A stretch of 64,000 nt of DNA from Bacteroidales bacterium (GTDB lineage Bacteria; Bacteroidota; Bacteroidia; Bacteroidales; WCHB1-69). The notes under the pieces are model-generated. The model worked only from the letters and a program-made list of their open reading frames with translations. It was not told the DNA's origin and ran no database searches. This document shows, in pieces, positions 1 through 8,648 of this stretch. Each line of letters starts with the position of its first letter. Position 1 is the first letter of the stretch. The stretch spans positions 81,298 through 145,297 of the forward strand of contig JAIKWD010000033.1 in NCBI GenBank assembly GCA_024685175.1. Direction: 5' to 3'. The position numbers and the translations under genes were made by a program.

Positions 1-1
1 C

Positions 2-310
2 ACTCTGCCCACTCGCAACTATTTTGTTTATCTTGAGGTGACATACAAGACTGAAGCCAACATTGAAATAGGATTGAAAATCTCGACAGGCGCCCATGCC
101 AACACGGTTCATCCTGTCGGCGGCATATATTCTTCCGATGGCGAATGGAAGACCATATATTTTGACCTGGCCTCCATCATCACTTCGTACAACTATACGG
201 GAGCCGCCGTCACCAACGCCATCCTCGATTTGGAAGGCAGTGGCGAAAAAGGCAAAGAAACGCACTTCTACATCGACAACATCAAAATAATCTACGAACC
301 GAGCGTATAG
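2..310 (+). CDS. C-terminal end of a probable surface protein (partial)
   Basis: The reading frame is open at the left edge of the window and ends at TAG 308-310, so only the last 102 residues are visible. The piece is rich in short alternating strands and ends with YIDNIKIIYEP, a pattern common in the last strand of beta-sandwich (galactose-binding-like) domains of Bacteroidota surface proteins. The final residues do not look like a T9SS sorting domain. A GTG at 38 could act as a start, but the same frame continues upstream of it with protein-like sequence, so I treat the gene as truncated. The next gene begins 6 nt later, so the two probably share a transcript. Function is not known. Confidence 0.6.
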   Translation, partial: TLPTRNYFVYLEVTYKTEANIEIGLKISTGAHANTVHPVGGIYSSDGEWKTIYFDLASIITSYNYTGAAVTNAILDLEGSGEKGKETHFYIDNIKIIYEPSV

Positions 311-316
311 TACCTC

Positions 317-1738
317 ATGAACAAAAAAAGACTCACTGCACTATACATACTCTTCGATGCCCTAGCTTCCATCATCACATGGATATGCTTTTATTTTTAC
401 AGAAAGCACGTGGGCGAATCCCTCGGCTTTTCCGATGTGTTGAGCAATATATCTCATGATCCTAAATTCTTTTGGGGTTTGATTTTAGCCCCAGCTTATT
501 GGATCTTCCTCCACGCCTTTGTGGGATATTACAACAAAATTTACCGCAAGTCTCGTCTTTCTGAGTTAGGCACCACTTTTGCCGTAACTCTCGTAGGTGT
601 GCTGCTCTTCTTTTTCTTCTTCATCCTCGATGATATCGTAACTGCTCCGAAAGACTACGTAAGGTACATGTTGTTCTTGTTTTTCTGGCAATTCATCTTA
701 ACCTACATACCTCGAGTCTGCATCACCACTCATGTCAGTCGACAAATCCACAACGGCAAGATTGGCTTCAACACAATCATCGTCGGTTGCGACGAGGAGG
801 CTGCACAAGTATACGCCACTCTGTTAAACATGACGCCAAGTCCAGGTAATTTCCTCATCGGCTATGTTAAAGTCGAATCCGAGGAGCCCGATTCTTTAGA
901 AGGTCAGCTTCCCTGCTTGGGCGACATTGGACGACTGGAGGACATCATCCGAGAGCACCATATTGAAGAGCTCATCATTGCTCTCCATAACGGCCAGCGC
1001 AAGTACTTGGACAAAATCGTGCTGCTCGCCCGCGACAATCGTAAGTTGACACTCAGCATGACTCCCAAGATGCAGGATTTGCTGATGGGAAAGGTCAAGA
1101 CTTCCTCTGTGTTATACGAGCCGTTGATTTCCATCACCCCAGAGTATCTGCCTTCATGGCAGCGTTTCGTCAAGCGAGGTTTGGACATTCTGTTTTCTGC
1201 CATCGCGCTCATCCTGCTTTCACCTCTTTATCTATTTTTGGCTATTGGCGTCAAGCTTTCTTCGCCCGGCCCCGTATTTTATAAGCAAGAACGTATAGGA
1301 TACCACGGCAAACCATTCAACATTATCAAGTTCCGTTCCATGCGCACGGACGCCGAGCTGACCGGCCCTGCCCTTTCATCCAAAGACGACCCCCGTATCA
1401 CGCCCTTCGGCAAGTTCATGCGCCAATATCGTCTCGACGAAACCCCGCAGTTTTTCAATGTACTCATCGGCGACATGTCCCTTGTCGGCCCTCGTCCCGA
1501 GCGGCAGTACTACATCGACCAGATCGTAGAGCGCGCCCCCTACTACCCACTCCTGCAAGGCATCCGTCCTGGCATCACATCATGGGGCCAAGTACGCTTT
1601 GGGTACGCCGAGAATGTGGACGAGATGCTCGAGCGTCTAAAATGGGACATGCTCTATATAGAGAACATGTCCCTCCAGATGGACATCAAGATCCTTATTT
1701 ATACCATTCTTATCGTACTCAAAAAAGACGGCAAATAA
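317..1738 (+). CDS. Polyprenyl-phosphate sugar-1-phosphate transferase (WbaP/WcaJ type)
   Basis: An integral membrane enzyme expected to move a sugar-1-phosphate from a nucleotide sugar onto undecaprenyl phosphate, the first step of surface or exopolysaccharide repeat-unit assembly. The 473 residues show four hydrophobic segments (about 7-28, 52-71, 86-105, 117-134), a central Rossmann-like cytoplasmic part (about 150-240), a hydrophobic hairpin at 288-312, and the C-terminal bacterial sugar transferase domain. That domain holds KFRSM (338-342), RLDETPQ (372-378) and VGPRPE (390-395), the hallmark catalytic region. Length fits the long WbaP/WcaJ form rather than the short PglC form. The sugar substrate cannot be read from the sequence. 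A flippase that could serve the same pathway lies at 13831-15324. Confidence 0.93.
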   Translation: MNKKRLTALYILFDALASIITWICFYFYRKHVGESLGFSDVLSNISHDPKFFWGLILAPAYWIFLHAFVGYYNKIYRKSRLSELGTTFAVTLVGVLLFFFFFILDDIVTAPKDYVRYMLFLFFWQFILTYIPRVCITTHVSRQIHNGKIGFNTIIVGCDEEAAQVYATLLNMTPSPGNFLIGYVKVESEEPDSLEGQLPCLGDIGRLEDIIREHHIEELIIALHNGQRKYLDKIVLLARDNRKLTLSMTPKMQDLLMGKVKTSSVLYEPLISITPEYLPSWQRFVKRGLDILFSAIALILLSPLYLFLAIGVKLSSPGPVFYKQERIGYHGKPFNIIKFRSMRTDAELTGPALSSKDDPRITPFGKFMRQYRLDETPQFFNVLIGDMSLVGPRPERQYYIDQIVERAPYYPLLQGIRPGITSWGQVRFGYAENVDEMLERLKWDMLYIENMSLQMDIKILIYTILIVLKKDGK

Positions 1739-1765
1739 AAACGACTTCTTACCAAGGAATTGTAG

Positions 1766-1782
1766 TGTGTAAAAATTACACA
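1766..1782. promoter_or_regulatory. Candidate operator, 17-bp palindrome
   Basis: TGTGTAAAAATTACACA has perfect 7-bp arms around AAA. It ends 9 nt before the TATATTTG promoter element of the acetyltransferase/SDR operon and so would cover the -33 region. The same arms occur at 60532-60548 next to a NUDIX-wHTH regulator. Confidence 0.55.
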
Positions 1783-1791
1783 AAAAAAATG

Positions 1792-1799
1792 TATATTTG
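1792..1799 (+). promoter_or_regulatory. Promoter -7 element (TATATTTG)
   Basis: Matches TAnnTTTG and lies 19 nt before the start codon at 1819. No clear -33 TTTG is seen at the usual spacing; that position is occupied by the palindrome at 1766-1782. Confidence 0.6.
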
Positions 1800-1818
1800 C
1801 GCCACTTAACACACTGCT

Positions 1819-2934
1819 ATGACGATCAAGGAAGTTACCACCCCTAAAGACTTGAAAGCGTTTGTGCGCTTTCCTAAGGAACTATACGCCGATTGTCCCT
1901 ATTTCGTTCCCCCATTGGAAAAGGGGGAAATTGAGACGATGACCCAACACCCCGCCCTTTCCTTTTGCGATGCCAAGTATTGGCTCGCCTATCGCGACGG
2001 CCGCATCGTAGGCCGCATCGGCGGCGTGGTGAACCACAAATGCAATGAACTCAAGGGCCAGAAACGCGTGCGCTTCGGATGGTTCGACGTAATCGACGAC
2101 CTGGAGGTGGCTCGCGCCCTTATCGACACCGTCGAGCAATGGGGACGCGAGAAGGGGATGACCGAAATCAGCGGCCCCTCCCGCTTTTCCAATATGGAAA
2201 AACAGGCCTTGCTGGTGGATGGGTTTGATAACACCCCCTCCATTGGCTCCGACTACAACTATCCCTACTACCCTACCCTTTTGGAACAACTGGGGTTCGT
2301 CAAAGAGGTGGACTACATCCAATACAAAGTGCCCGTAGGGAACAAGGTCCCCGAAAAGATCAAACGTCTTTCCGAACTGCTCTCCAAAAAATACAACATA
2401 CACCTTCGTCATTTCAGCAAGAAGAAAGAGCTCAAGGAATCGGGCAAGGAGTTCTTCCACGTCTTGAACGAAAGTTACATCCATATCTACAACTTCATTC
2501 CGCTGACGGAAGAGGAAATCGACTGGGCGGTGGACCACAACTTCCAGGTGGCCAACGTGGAGTTGTCCTCGATGTTGGAAAACGGGGAGGGCCATTTGGT
2601 CGGTTTTGCCTTCAGTCTACCCTCGTTGAGCGAGGCCTACAAAAAAGCCAAAGGCAGTCTCTTCCCGTTCGGTTGGATCCACATTTTACGAGCCTTGAAG
2701 AAGAACAAGAGTGTGGACATGTACCTCACCGGGGTGTTGCCGCAGTACTACCACAGCGGCATTCACGTCATCTATCACCAGCAGTTGCACGAGGCGTTCA
2801 TCAAGCACGGCTTCGAGTACGCCTACACGTCCCAGCAATTGGAAAACAACACGGCGGCGCGCATCTGGCCCAAATACGGTGGCGAAATCATCGCTCGGAA
2901 GCGTTGCTACAAGAAATCATTGACCCATGAATAA
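1819..2934 (+). CDS. GNAT-like acyltransferase-fold protein, uncharacterised
   Basis: A 371-residue soluble protein resembling the large N-acyltransferase-like proteins found widely in Bacteroidota. The N-terminal part (about 1-120) has the GNAT-like layout, with AKYWLAYRDGRIVGRIGGVV as the typical beta-hairpin before the acyl-CoA region, and EISGPSRFSNMEKQALLVDG follows. The C-terminal half looks like a second acyltransferase-fold lobe ending in TAARIWPKYGGEIIARKR. No substrate can be assigned. It overlaps the following SDR gene by 8 nt, which implies translational coupling and a shared pathway. The operon starts behind a palindromic candidate operator. Confidence 0.75.
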   Translation: MTIKEVTTPKDLKAFVRFPKELYADCPYFVPPLEKGEIETMTQHPALSFCDAKYWLAYRDGRIVGRIGGVVNHKCNELKGQKRVRFGWFDVIDDLEVARALIDTVEQWGREKGMTEISGPSRFSNMEKQALLVDGFDNTPSIGSDYNYPYYPTLLEQLGFVKEVDYIQYKVPVGNKVPEKIKRLSELLSKKYNIHLRHFSKKKELKESGKEFFHVLNESYIHIYNFIPLTEEEIDWAVDHNFQVANVELSSMLENGEGHLVGFAFSLPSLSEAYKKAKGSLFPFGWIHILRALKKNKSVDMYLTGVLPQYYHSGIHVIYHQQLHEAFIKHGFEYAYTSQQLENNTAARIWPKYGGEIIARKRCYKKSLTHE

Positions 2935-3730
2935 ACAAATCAGCCAAGACAAGTTCCTGCGCTACGCCCTCGTAACAGGCGCGAGCCGTGGGCTGGGCAA
3001 GGCCATCGCCCTCGAACTGGCCGCGCGCGGTATCCCCACCATCCTCACGGGCACCAACGAGCACGTCAAGGAGGTGTGCGAGGAGATCCGCACGTACTAC
3101 GGCACACCCAGCATCTGCTTCAAACTCGACCTCACCGACGTGGGGAACCTCAAGACCGTGGCCGACACCATCAACGCCCAATACCAGGTCTACCTTCTCG
3201 TCAACAACGCCGGCGTGGGCGGCACCAAAGACTTCGTCAACGCCTCGGACAGATATCTGGCGCATATCGTCGACCTCAACGTGCGAGGCACAGTACTCTT
3301 CACCCACCAACTGCTGCCCAACCTGCTTCGCCAAAAGAGGAGCCACATCCTGAACATCGGCAGTATGGCGGCCCTCTCACCCATTGGCTACAAGACCGTC
3401 TACCCCGCCAGCAAGAGCTTCGTGTTCGCCTTCTCGCTGGCCCTGCGCGAAGAGTTGAAACACACGCCCGTAACCGTGAGCGTGGCCTCGCCCGGCGCAA
3501 TGGCCACCAACCCCGAGGTGTGCACCCGCATCCGCAAACAAGGGTTCCTCGGGCAACTGACCCTTAAGCCGATCGACACCATCGCCCGAAAATGCGTCCG
3601 CCAGACACTTAGAGGCAAACGTCATATCATCGTTAATCCGCTCAGCTACTTCGCCTCCTCCATTTTCCCCAACTGTATCAAGACACCTATCCTTACAAAT
3701 ATTGTAAAAAAGGAAATCAAGTACAAGTGA
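2927..3730 (+). CDS. Short-chain dehydrogenase/reductase (SDR family)
   Basis: A 267-residue NAD(P)-dependent oxidoreductase of the classical SDR type. Visible motifs are the cofactor loop TGASRGLG (17-24), NNAG (93-96), the catalytic serine at 146 and the catalytic YPASK (159-163), all intact. The C-terminal tail of about 35 residues is hydrophobic and basic (YFASSIFPNC...), a feature of the DltE/YqjQ-like subgroup that may sit at the membrane. Start at ATG 2927 overlaps the upstream gene by 8 nt. The substrate is unknown; the coupling suggests it acts on, or makes, a compound handled by the acyltransferase-like partner. Confidence 0.9.
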   Translation: MNKQISQDKFLRYALVTGASRGLGKAIALELAARGIPTILTGTNEHVKEVCEEIRTYYGTPSICFKLDLTDVGNLKTVADTINAQYQVYLLVNNAGVGGTKDFVNASDRYLAHIVDLNVRGTVLFTHQLLPNLLRQKRSHILNIGSMAALSPIGYKTVYPASKSFVFAFSLALREELKHTPVTVSVASPGAMATNPEVCTRIRKQGFLGQLTLKPIDTIARKCVRQTLRGKRHIIVNPLSYFASSIFPNCIKTPILTNIVKKEIKYK

Positions 3731-3746
3731 ATATCGTTTTTCTTAT

Positions 3747-3754
3747 TATTTTTG
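3747..3754 (+). promoter_or_regulatory. Promoter -7 element (TATTTTTG)
   Basis: Fits TAnnTTTG and lies 41 nt before the DUF975 start at 3796, in the 65-nt gap after the SDR gene. Confidence 0.5.
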
Positions 3755-3795
3755 CCTCGATTATTTTCAAATAACCAAATTAAAAAACCAACATT

Positions 3796-4512
3796 ATGAT
3801 CGAGAACAAAGAAATCAGGGCATCCGCCCTTCGGGAACTCAAAGGTTTTTGGACGATGCCCGTGCTCGCCACGCTAGTTTACACCATCATCAGTTCCGCG
3901 TGCAGTTTTTCCATCACAACACTCAATCCAAGCCCTTTCCAGAATAGTTCCGCCATATTGGGGTCCTTTCCGCCGACATTGGTGATTATACTGTCCCTCA
4001 TTTCTCTGGCCTTGAGCATATTCGTGCAAATCCCATTGTCTTACGGTTTCGAGTTGTCCTTCCTTCATTTCGTACGGGAAGACAAAGAAGACACCGTGGA
4101 AAGAATATTCGATGGGTTCAAAACCTATGGCAGAGCCCTGGCGGTGGAGCTGTTGGGTCTTCTCTTAGTTATGGTCTTCACGTTATTACTCATCATCCCG
4201 GGCATCATCAAGGCATTGGCATATTCGATGGCGGTCTTTGTGTCCAAGGACCATCCTGAGATGAGTGCGTATGAATGCCTAATGCACAGCGAGGCAATGA
4301 TGTATGGCCACAAGATGCAACTGTTCCTGCTATGCTTGAGTTTCATCGGCTGGATCATACTCAGTATCTTCACGCTGGGCATCGGACTCCTATGGCTGAT
4401 TCCTTATGTGCTGGTCTCGTTAGTCAAGTTCTACGAGCAGCTGAAGGATGAAATCGAGCCCTCCGACGTACCTGAAACGGAAGCCGTAACCATTCCTGGA
4501 GTGACGGAATAG
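3796..4512 (+). CDS. DUF975 family integral membrane protein
   Basis: A 238-residue polytopic membrane protein. It opens with the family-like stretch NKEIRASALRELKGFW, followed by hydrophobic segments at about 20-40, 60-84, 110-140 and 175-215, separated by an acidic loop (REDKEDTVERIFDGF). The order and the AY(E)CLMHSEAMMYGHK loop match DUF975 proteins, whose biochemical role is unknown. The gene has its own promoter-like element and its 3' end faces the reverse-strand GAF gene, so it is probably monocistronic. Confidence 0.8.
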   Translation: MIENKEIRASALRELKGFWTMPVLATLVYTIISSACSFSITTLNPSPFQNSSAILGSFPPTLVIILSLISLALSIFVQIPLSYGFELSFLHFVREDKEDTVERIFDGFKTYGRALAVELLGLLLVMVFTLLLIIPGIIKALAYSMAVFVSKDHPEMSAYECLMHSEAMMYGHKMQLFLLCLSFIGWIILSIFTLGIGLLWLIPYVLVSLVKFYEQLKDEIEPSDVPETEAVTIPGVTE

Positions 4513-4521
4513 CATAAATAT

Positions 4522-4550
4522 AATCTGCGTGAATCTGCGTAATCCGCGAG
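4522..4550. repeat. Short tandem repeat, unit about 10 nt
   Basis: AATCTGCGTG, AATCTGCGTA and a degenerate third copy (ATCCGCGAG) fill most of the 39-nt gap between two convergent genes. Simple short repeats of this kind are common between genes in Bacteroidota. Confidence 0.6.
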
Positions 4551-4551
4551 C

Positions 4552-4995
4552 CTAAAAAACCTCCACGATTTTCTCCAGCCAGACGCGATCGGTCTCATCG
4601 AAATGGCCGAGCAACTCGCTGTCGATGTCGAGCACGGCGTGTACATGGCCATCCCGAACAATAGGGACTACAATCTCGCTTTGCGAGGCGCTGCTGCAGG
4701 CGATGTGGCCCTTGAACTGGTGCACGTCGGGCACTACAAGAGTCCGTTGCTCCTGCCACGCCGTGCCGCACACGCCTTTGCCGTACCGGATGCGCGTGCA
4801 GGCCAACGGGCCTTGGAACGGGCCGAGGACCAATTCTTCGCCAATCACCCGATAGAAGCCCGTCCACCAGAAGTGGAACGTGTCCTGGATGGCGGCGCAG
4901 ATGTTGGCCATCAAGGCGATTTCATCGGTCTCGCCCTCCGCCAGGGCTTGCACCTGCCGACACAGAAGGTCGTATTTCTGTTCTTTTTCGTTCAT
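4552..4995 (-). CDS. Free methionine-(R)-sulfoxide reductase (GAF domain)
   Basis: A 147-residue single GAF-domain enzyme that reduces free L-methionine-(R)-sulfoxide, protecting the cell from oxidation. The three family cysteines are present at 66, 76 and 100, in ACTRIRYGKGVCGTAW and GHIACSSASQSEIVVP, the same spacing as in YebR-type enzymes. The acidic pair in DIDSE near the C terminus, which helps bind the substrate, is also present. The domain fills the whole protein, so a sensory role is unlikely. It lies 4 nt downstream of the T9SS cargo gene on the same strand and may be read from that promoter. Confidence 0.9.
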   Translation of the reverse strand: MNEKEQKYDLLCRQVQALAEGETDEIALMANICAAIQDTFHFWWTGFYRVIGEELVLGPFQGPLACTRIRYGKGVCGTAWQEQRTLVVPDVHQFKGHIACSSASQSEIVVPIVRDGHVHAVLDIDSELLGHFDETDRVWLEKIVEVF

Positions 4996-4999
4996 AAAA

Positions 5000-6406
5000 C
5001 TATTGTTTGATGATTTTATGGCAAACGGTGCCGACCTTCACCATATAGACGCCGGCGGGATAGGCACGCATATCGAGTTGCATTGGATCGTTGTCGGCAA
5101 TGCCGCCCCACACCATCTGTCCGAAAGCGTTGTAGAGTGCAATGTCCGTACCCGGCGTTGTCGCACCCACATACAGAGTGTTGGTGCAAGGATTGGGATA
5201 GACGGAAATCGGGTTGGTGGCATAGTCATCCACGGCAGAGGGGGACCAGCCGTTCATCACGCACACGCCCGACAGGTCGAAGCCGCCAGTCCAATAGGGC
5301 GTCGGGTACGGGTCGTTGATGATGCGGCCGTTCTTGTCGGCGGTGCCGTACTGCGGATCGAGGGAGCCCACCACGTCCACGATACGGATATGGGTGATGT
5401 TGTCGATGTCGAGGTTGCTATAGCCGGCCAATTCTTCCAAGTCGAAAGGCGTGCCATAGCCCACGATGTACTTGCCGGCGAGATTATGCACTCCGCGAGG
5501 GTCCAAGGCACCGCCATTGCCGATTTGTTGGTCTATCTGGGTGTTCGACACGGACGGGAAACGATAGTAGTGCACGCCGTCGGAACTCACCTCCACGAAA
5601 GCCAGTTCGAGGAAGGTATGGTTCAAGGCGTTCTCGAAGACGGCGAAGTCGTAACCCTGGCCGTTCATAATGGGTACGTCGAACGTAAGCACGGCGGTAC
5701 CAGCATCGCCTAGACTCACCACTCCATTGGTCGTCGAAGTGCTGCTCGGGCCGATGGCATCGCTGGCATTGCCGTAATAGGCCGTATCACCGGGGCTGGC
5801 TATGTTTTGGTAACCTCTGTTGATGACACAAGTGGTAGCCCACCCGAGGATGGCAGGGTCGTCAAAGTAGATGGCCTCGCAGCCTGCCGAACCCACCTCG
5901 CCATCAAATTGTTGGGTGGACACAGGCAGTGCCACCGGAGCCACCGGAGTGGTCCACGTATAGTTGTAGTCTTCATCCGCTATGCCGCAACTCTCGTCAC
6001 CGAACTTGATAACGTCGCCATTGTGCACATATTGCGAGTTGTAGCCCCATTGCGCACTGTGACCGTTGATGTTGTACATCCACCATTGGCCGATAAGGGT
6101 AAGGTTGATGTCGCCGTCGTGGAAGTCGATCGCGTCCACCACACCGCCGGAGCCGGAGAAAGAGAAGCGGTCGTCGTAGATCTCGACGGTACGCATCAGG
6201 TCGGCCACCAAGGCGCTGTCGCCGTCGAAGCGCACGCCCCAGGCATAACAAGTGTTGGGCTGCGCCCAGTTGACGGCAAGCACGGCCCTGTTGGGGCCCT
6301 GGCCCACCCAGTAGGTCACATCGTTGATGGAGATGGTGGCATCGTCTTGGGCTGATGCGCCCAGACATACGAAAGTGATAGCAAGCAAATAGTAGAGTTT
6401 TTTCAT
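5000..6406 (-). CDS. T9SS type A sorted surface protein
   Basis: A 468-residue exported protein. I place the start at ATG 6406, giving the signal peptide MKKLYYLLAITFVCLGASAQ; the frame stays open upstream, but that extension would put codons across the promoter. The N-terminal part is strand-rich and tryptophan-rich. The middle part (GQGYDFAVFENALNHTFLELAFVEVSSDG region) is a repeat type seen in large Bacteroidota cell-surface proteins. The last 70 residues form a type A sorting domain: VYPNPCTNTLYV, then ALYNAFGQMVW, PAGVYMVKV and the end KIIKQ. It should cross the outer membrane through T9SS, lose the C-terminal domain and be anchored. Ligand unknown. Confidence 0.88.
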   Translation of the reverse strand: MKKLYYLLAITFVCLGASAQDDATISINDVTYWVGQGPNRAVLAVNWAQPNTCYAWGVRFDGDSALVADLMRTVEIYDDRFSFSGSGGVVDAIDFHDGDINLTLIGQWWMYNINGHSAQWGYNSQYVHNGDVIKFGDESCGIADEDYNYTWTTPVAPVALPVSTQQFDGEVGSAGCEAIYFDDPAILGWATTCVINRGYQNIASPGDTAYYGNASDAIGPSSTSTTNGVVSLGDAGTAVLTFDVPIMNGQGYDFAVFENALNHTFLELAFVEVSSDGVHYYRFPSVSNTQIDQQIGNGGALDPRGVHNLAGKYIVGYGTPFDLEELAGYSNLDIDNITHIRIVDVVGSLDPQYGTADKNGRIINDPYPTPYWTGGFDLSGVCVMNGWSPSAVDDYATNPISVYPNPCTNTLYVGATTPGTDIALYNAFGQMVWGGIADNDPMQLDMRAYPAGVYMVKVGTVCHKIIKQ

Positions 6407-6430
6407 ATCGAAAGTAATTAAAACGGGTGC

Positions 6431-6438
6431 AAAGATAC
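6431..6438 (-). promoter_or_regulatory. Promoter -7 element (TATCTTTG)
   Basis: On the reverse strand, 24 nt before the start of the T9SS cargo gene at 6406. This spacing supports that start over the longer open frame. Confidence 0.6.
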
Positions 6439-6510
6439 GAAAATAGTGGCAACTGTCGGTCGTTAGTAGTCGACTGCCAAAAGTTAGCGACAAACAATAA
6501 AAAATATTTT

Positions 6511-6542
6511 GGTTCATTGGTTCATTGGATTATTGGTTCATC
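6511..6542. repeat. Tandem repeat of TTGGTTCA units
   Basis: GGTTCATT is repeated, then TTATTGGTTCATC. The 13-nt TTATTGGTTCATC is close to the sequence at 52457-52477. It sits between two divergent genes and reaches the -33 region of the OPT transporter promoter. Confidence 0.6.
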
Positions 6543-6551
6543 AGTTTTTTG

Positions 6552-6559
6552 TATCTTTG
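6552..6559 (+). promoter_or_regulatory. Promoter -7 element (TATCTTTG)
   Basis: 41 nt before the OPT transporter start at 6601. A TTGG at 6533-6536 inside the repeat is a possible but rather close -33 element. Confidence 0.55.
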
Positions 6560-6600
6560 GCGGCTTATAATACACTTTTCTTAACGAATTAAATATCAGT

Positions 6601-8616
6601 ATGGAAGAAAAAGATAAAGAGGCCATTGAGCAGCCTGAGGAAATCAAATTGCCCGAAAACGCGTATCGCGAACTGAAAGAGGGTGAAGAATACAAGCCCA
6701 TCCTACTGGGTCAAAAGAAATATCCTGAGCTCAATGCTTGGACAATCACATGGGGTATTATCATGGCCATCATCTTTTCGGCGGCCACAGCATATTCAGG
6801 TCTGCGGTTCGGACAGGTTTTCGAGGCGGCCATCCCAATTGCCATCATCGCCGTGGGTGTATCCACCTTGGCCAAGCGCAAGAGTCCGCTATCCGAGAAT
6901 GTGCTCATCCAATCCATCGGCGCCAGCTCTGGTGTGATTGTGGCGGGTGCCATCTTCACGTTGCCAGCCATATATATCATCAAGGAGACTAACCCAGCCA
7001 TCGGCGCAGAGATACAAGTCAACTTCTTCCAGATATTCTTATCTTCCTTATTGGGCGGTTTCTTAGGCATCCTATTCCTAATCCCGTTCCGCAAGTATTT
7101 TGTGTCGGACATGCATGGAAAGTATCCCTTCCCTGAAGCCACCGCCACCACGGAGATCATCGTTTCGGGCGCCAAGGGCGGCAACCAGGCCAAGCTTCTG
7201 CTCGTCAGCGGCCTCATCGGCGGTCTGTACGACTTCCTAATGACGACTTTCCACTTCTGGGCCGACACCATCTCCACACGCATGTGCGGTTGGGGTGAGC
7301 AGTTAGCCATGAATCATAAGTTTGTGTTCAAGATGAGTGCCGAGTCCATCTTGTTGGGCACGGGTTATCTTATCGGCCTTAAATATGCTGCCGTCATTTG
7401 TGCCGGTTCAGCCCTTTCTTGGTGGGTCATCGTACCTCTCCTGGGCCAATATGGTGCCATGGATGTAGATGGTGTATTGACCTCAATGAGCACGCTTGAC
7501 CCTGATTTCATCTTTTCCAACTATGCCCGTTACATCGGCATCGGTGGTATCGCCATGGCTGGTCTAATCGGTGTCATCAAGTCGGCCGGCGTCATCAAGA
7601 AATCCCTCGGCGTGGCCTTCAAGGCCGGCAAGCAGAATGGGGAGGAGAATGCTGTGTTGCGCACGCAACGTGATATCTCCATGAAGATCATCCTTTTCGG
7701 CTTCCTCGCAGTGCTCGTGATGATGTTCCTGTTCTTCCTCTTCGGCGGAATGCAGATGAACCTCAAGCAGGTTCTGGTGGGCTTGGTTGTCGTCTTCGTA
7801 TTCGCATTCCTCTTCACCACGGTGGCGGCTACGGCCATTGCCACAGTGGGAACCAACCCTGTATCGGGTATGACTATGATGACCTTGATATTGTCCTCCA
7901 TCGTCTTGGCCGCTGTTGGTCTCAAGGGAGGCGCAGGCATTCTTACGGCCTTGGTGGTCGGCGGCATTGTCTGTTCTGCATTGGCCATGGCCGGCGGCTT
8001 CATCACCGACTTGAAAATAGGTTACTGGATCGGCACATCGCCGTTCAAGCAAGAGGCCTTCAAGTTCGTAGGGACGCTGGTATCCGCCCTCACCGTAGGC
8101 GCTGTCATCATGCTGTTGTCCAAGACTTACGGTTACACAGGCGAAGATGCCTTGGTGGCCCCGCAAGCCAACGCCATGGCCGCCATCATCCAACCCTTGA
8201 TGTTCAACGGTTCTACCCCGTGGATTCTCTACATCGTCGGTGCCGTATTAGCCATCTTGCTTGATGTCATTGGTGTACCTGCCCTTGCATTTTCCTTGGG
8301 TATGTTCATCCCGTTACAGCTTAACCTGCCGTTGTTGGTCGGTGGTTTACTCGCCTGGTTTATCAAATCACGCAGCAAGGATGAAGAGCTCAACAAACTC
8401 CGTGGTGAAAAGGGCACCCTACTCGCTTCCGGTTTGCTGGCCGGCGGTGCCATCATGGGTGTGATCAGCGCCATTCTTAAATACTGTGGCGTGGAGCCCA
8501 CCTTTATGGCCAACTACATCGGTTCGCCCGTCTTCAACATACTCGCCATCGTGATGTTCCTCGGACTCTGCACCTACCTCGTGCTCCACTCCCTCAACGT
8601 CAAAAAAGTCGAATAA
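6601..8616 (+). CDS. OPT family oligopeptide transporter
   Basis: A 671-residue inner-membrane transporter of the OPT family, expected to import small peptides, or metal-chelate complexes, with protons. After a hydrophilic N terminus of about 35 residues (PENAYRELKEGEEYKPIL, a motif typical of bacterial OPT proteins) there are some 14-16 hydrophobic segments. The family signature is visible in the conserved loop GKYPFPEATATTEI at about 173-186, and in NPVSGMTMMTLIL about two thirds along. Length is normal. It is followed after 32 nt by the deoxynucleoside kinase, so a joint transcript is possible without an obvious functional link. Confidence 0.93.
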   Translation: MEEKDKEAIEQPEEIKLPENAYRELKEGEEYKPILLGQKKYPELNAWTITWGIIMAIIFSAATAYSGLRFGQVFEAAIPIAIIAVGVSTLAKRKSPLSENVLIQSIGASSGVIVAGAIFTLPAIYIIKETNPAIGAEIQVNFFQIFLSSLLGGFLGILFLIPFRKYFVSDMHGKYPFPEATATTEIIVSGAKGGNQAKLLLVSGLIGGLYDFLMTTFHFWADTISTRMCGWGEQLAMNHKFVFKMSAESILLGTGYLIGLKYAAVICAGSALSWWVIVPLLGQYGAMDVDGVLTSMSTLDPDFIFSNYARYIGIGGIAMAGLIGVIKSAGVIKKSLGVAFKAGKQNGEENAVLRTQRDISMKIILFGFLAVLVMMFLFFLFGGMQMNLKQVLVGLVVVFVFAFLFTTVAATAIATVGTNPVSGMTMMTLILSSIVLAAVGLKGGAGILTALVVGGIVCSALAMAGGFITDLKIGYWIGTSPFKQEAFKFVGTLVSALTVGAVIMLLSKTYGYTGEDALVAPQANAMAAIIQPLMFNGSTPWILYIVGAVLAILLDVIGVPALAFSLGMFIPLQLNLPLLVGGLLAWFIKSRSKDEELNKLRGEKGTLLASGLLAGGAIMGVISAILKYCGVEPTFMANYIGSPVFNILAIVMFLGLCTYLVLHSLNVKKVE

Positions 8617-8648
8617 ATTATCATTCATTAACCTAAATACTTAAGAAT

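Noticed and set aside
1882..2595. 237-codon open frame on the - strand
   Set aside because: Antisense to the acyltransferase-like gene, with composition of a reversed coding strand.
4880..5713. 277-codon open frame on the + strand
   Set aside because: Antisense to the T9SS cargo gene that has a clear signal peptide and sorting domain.
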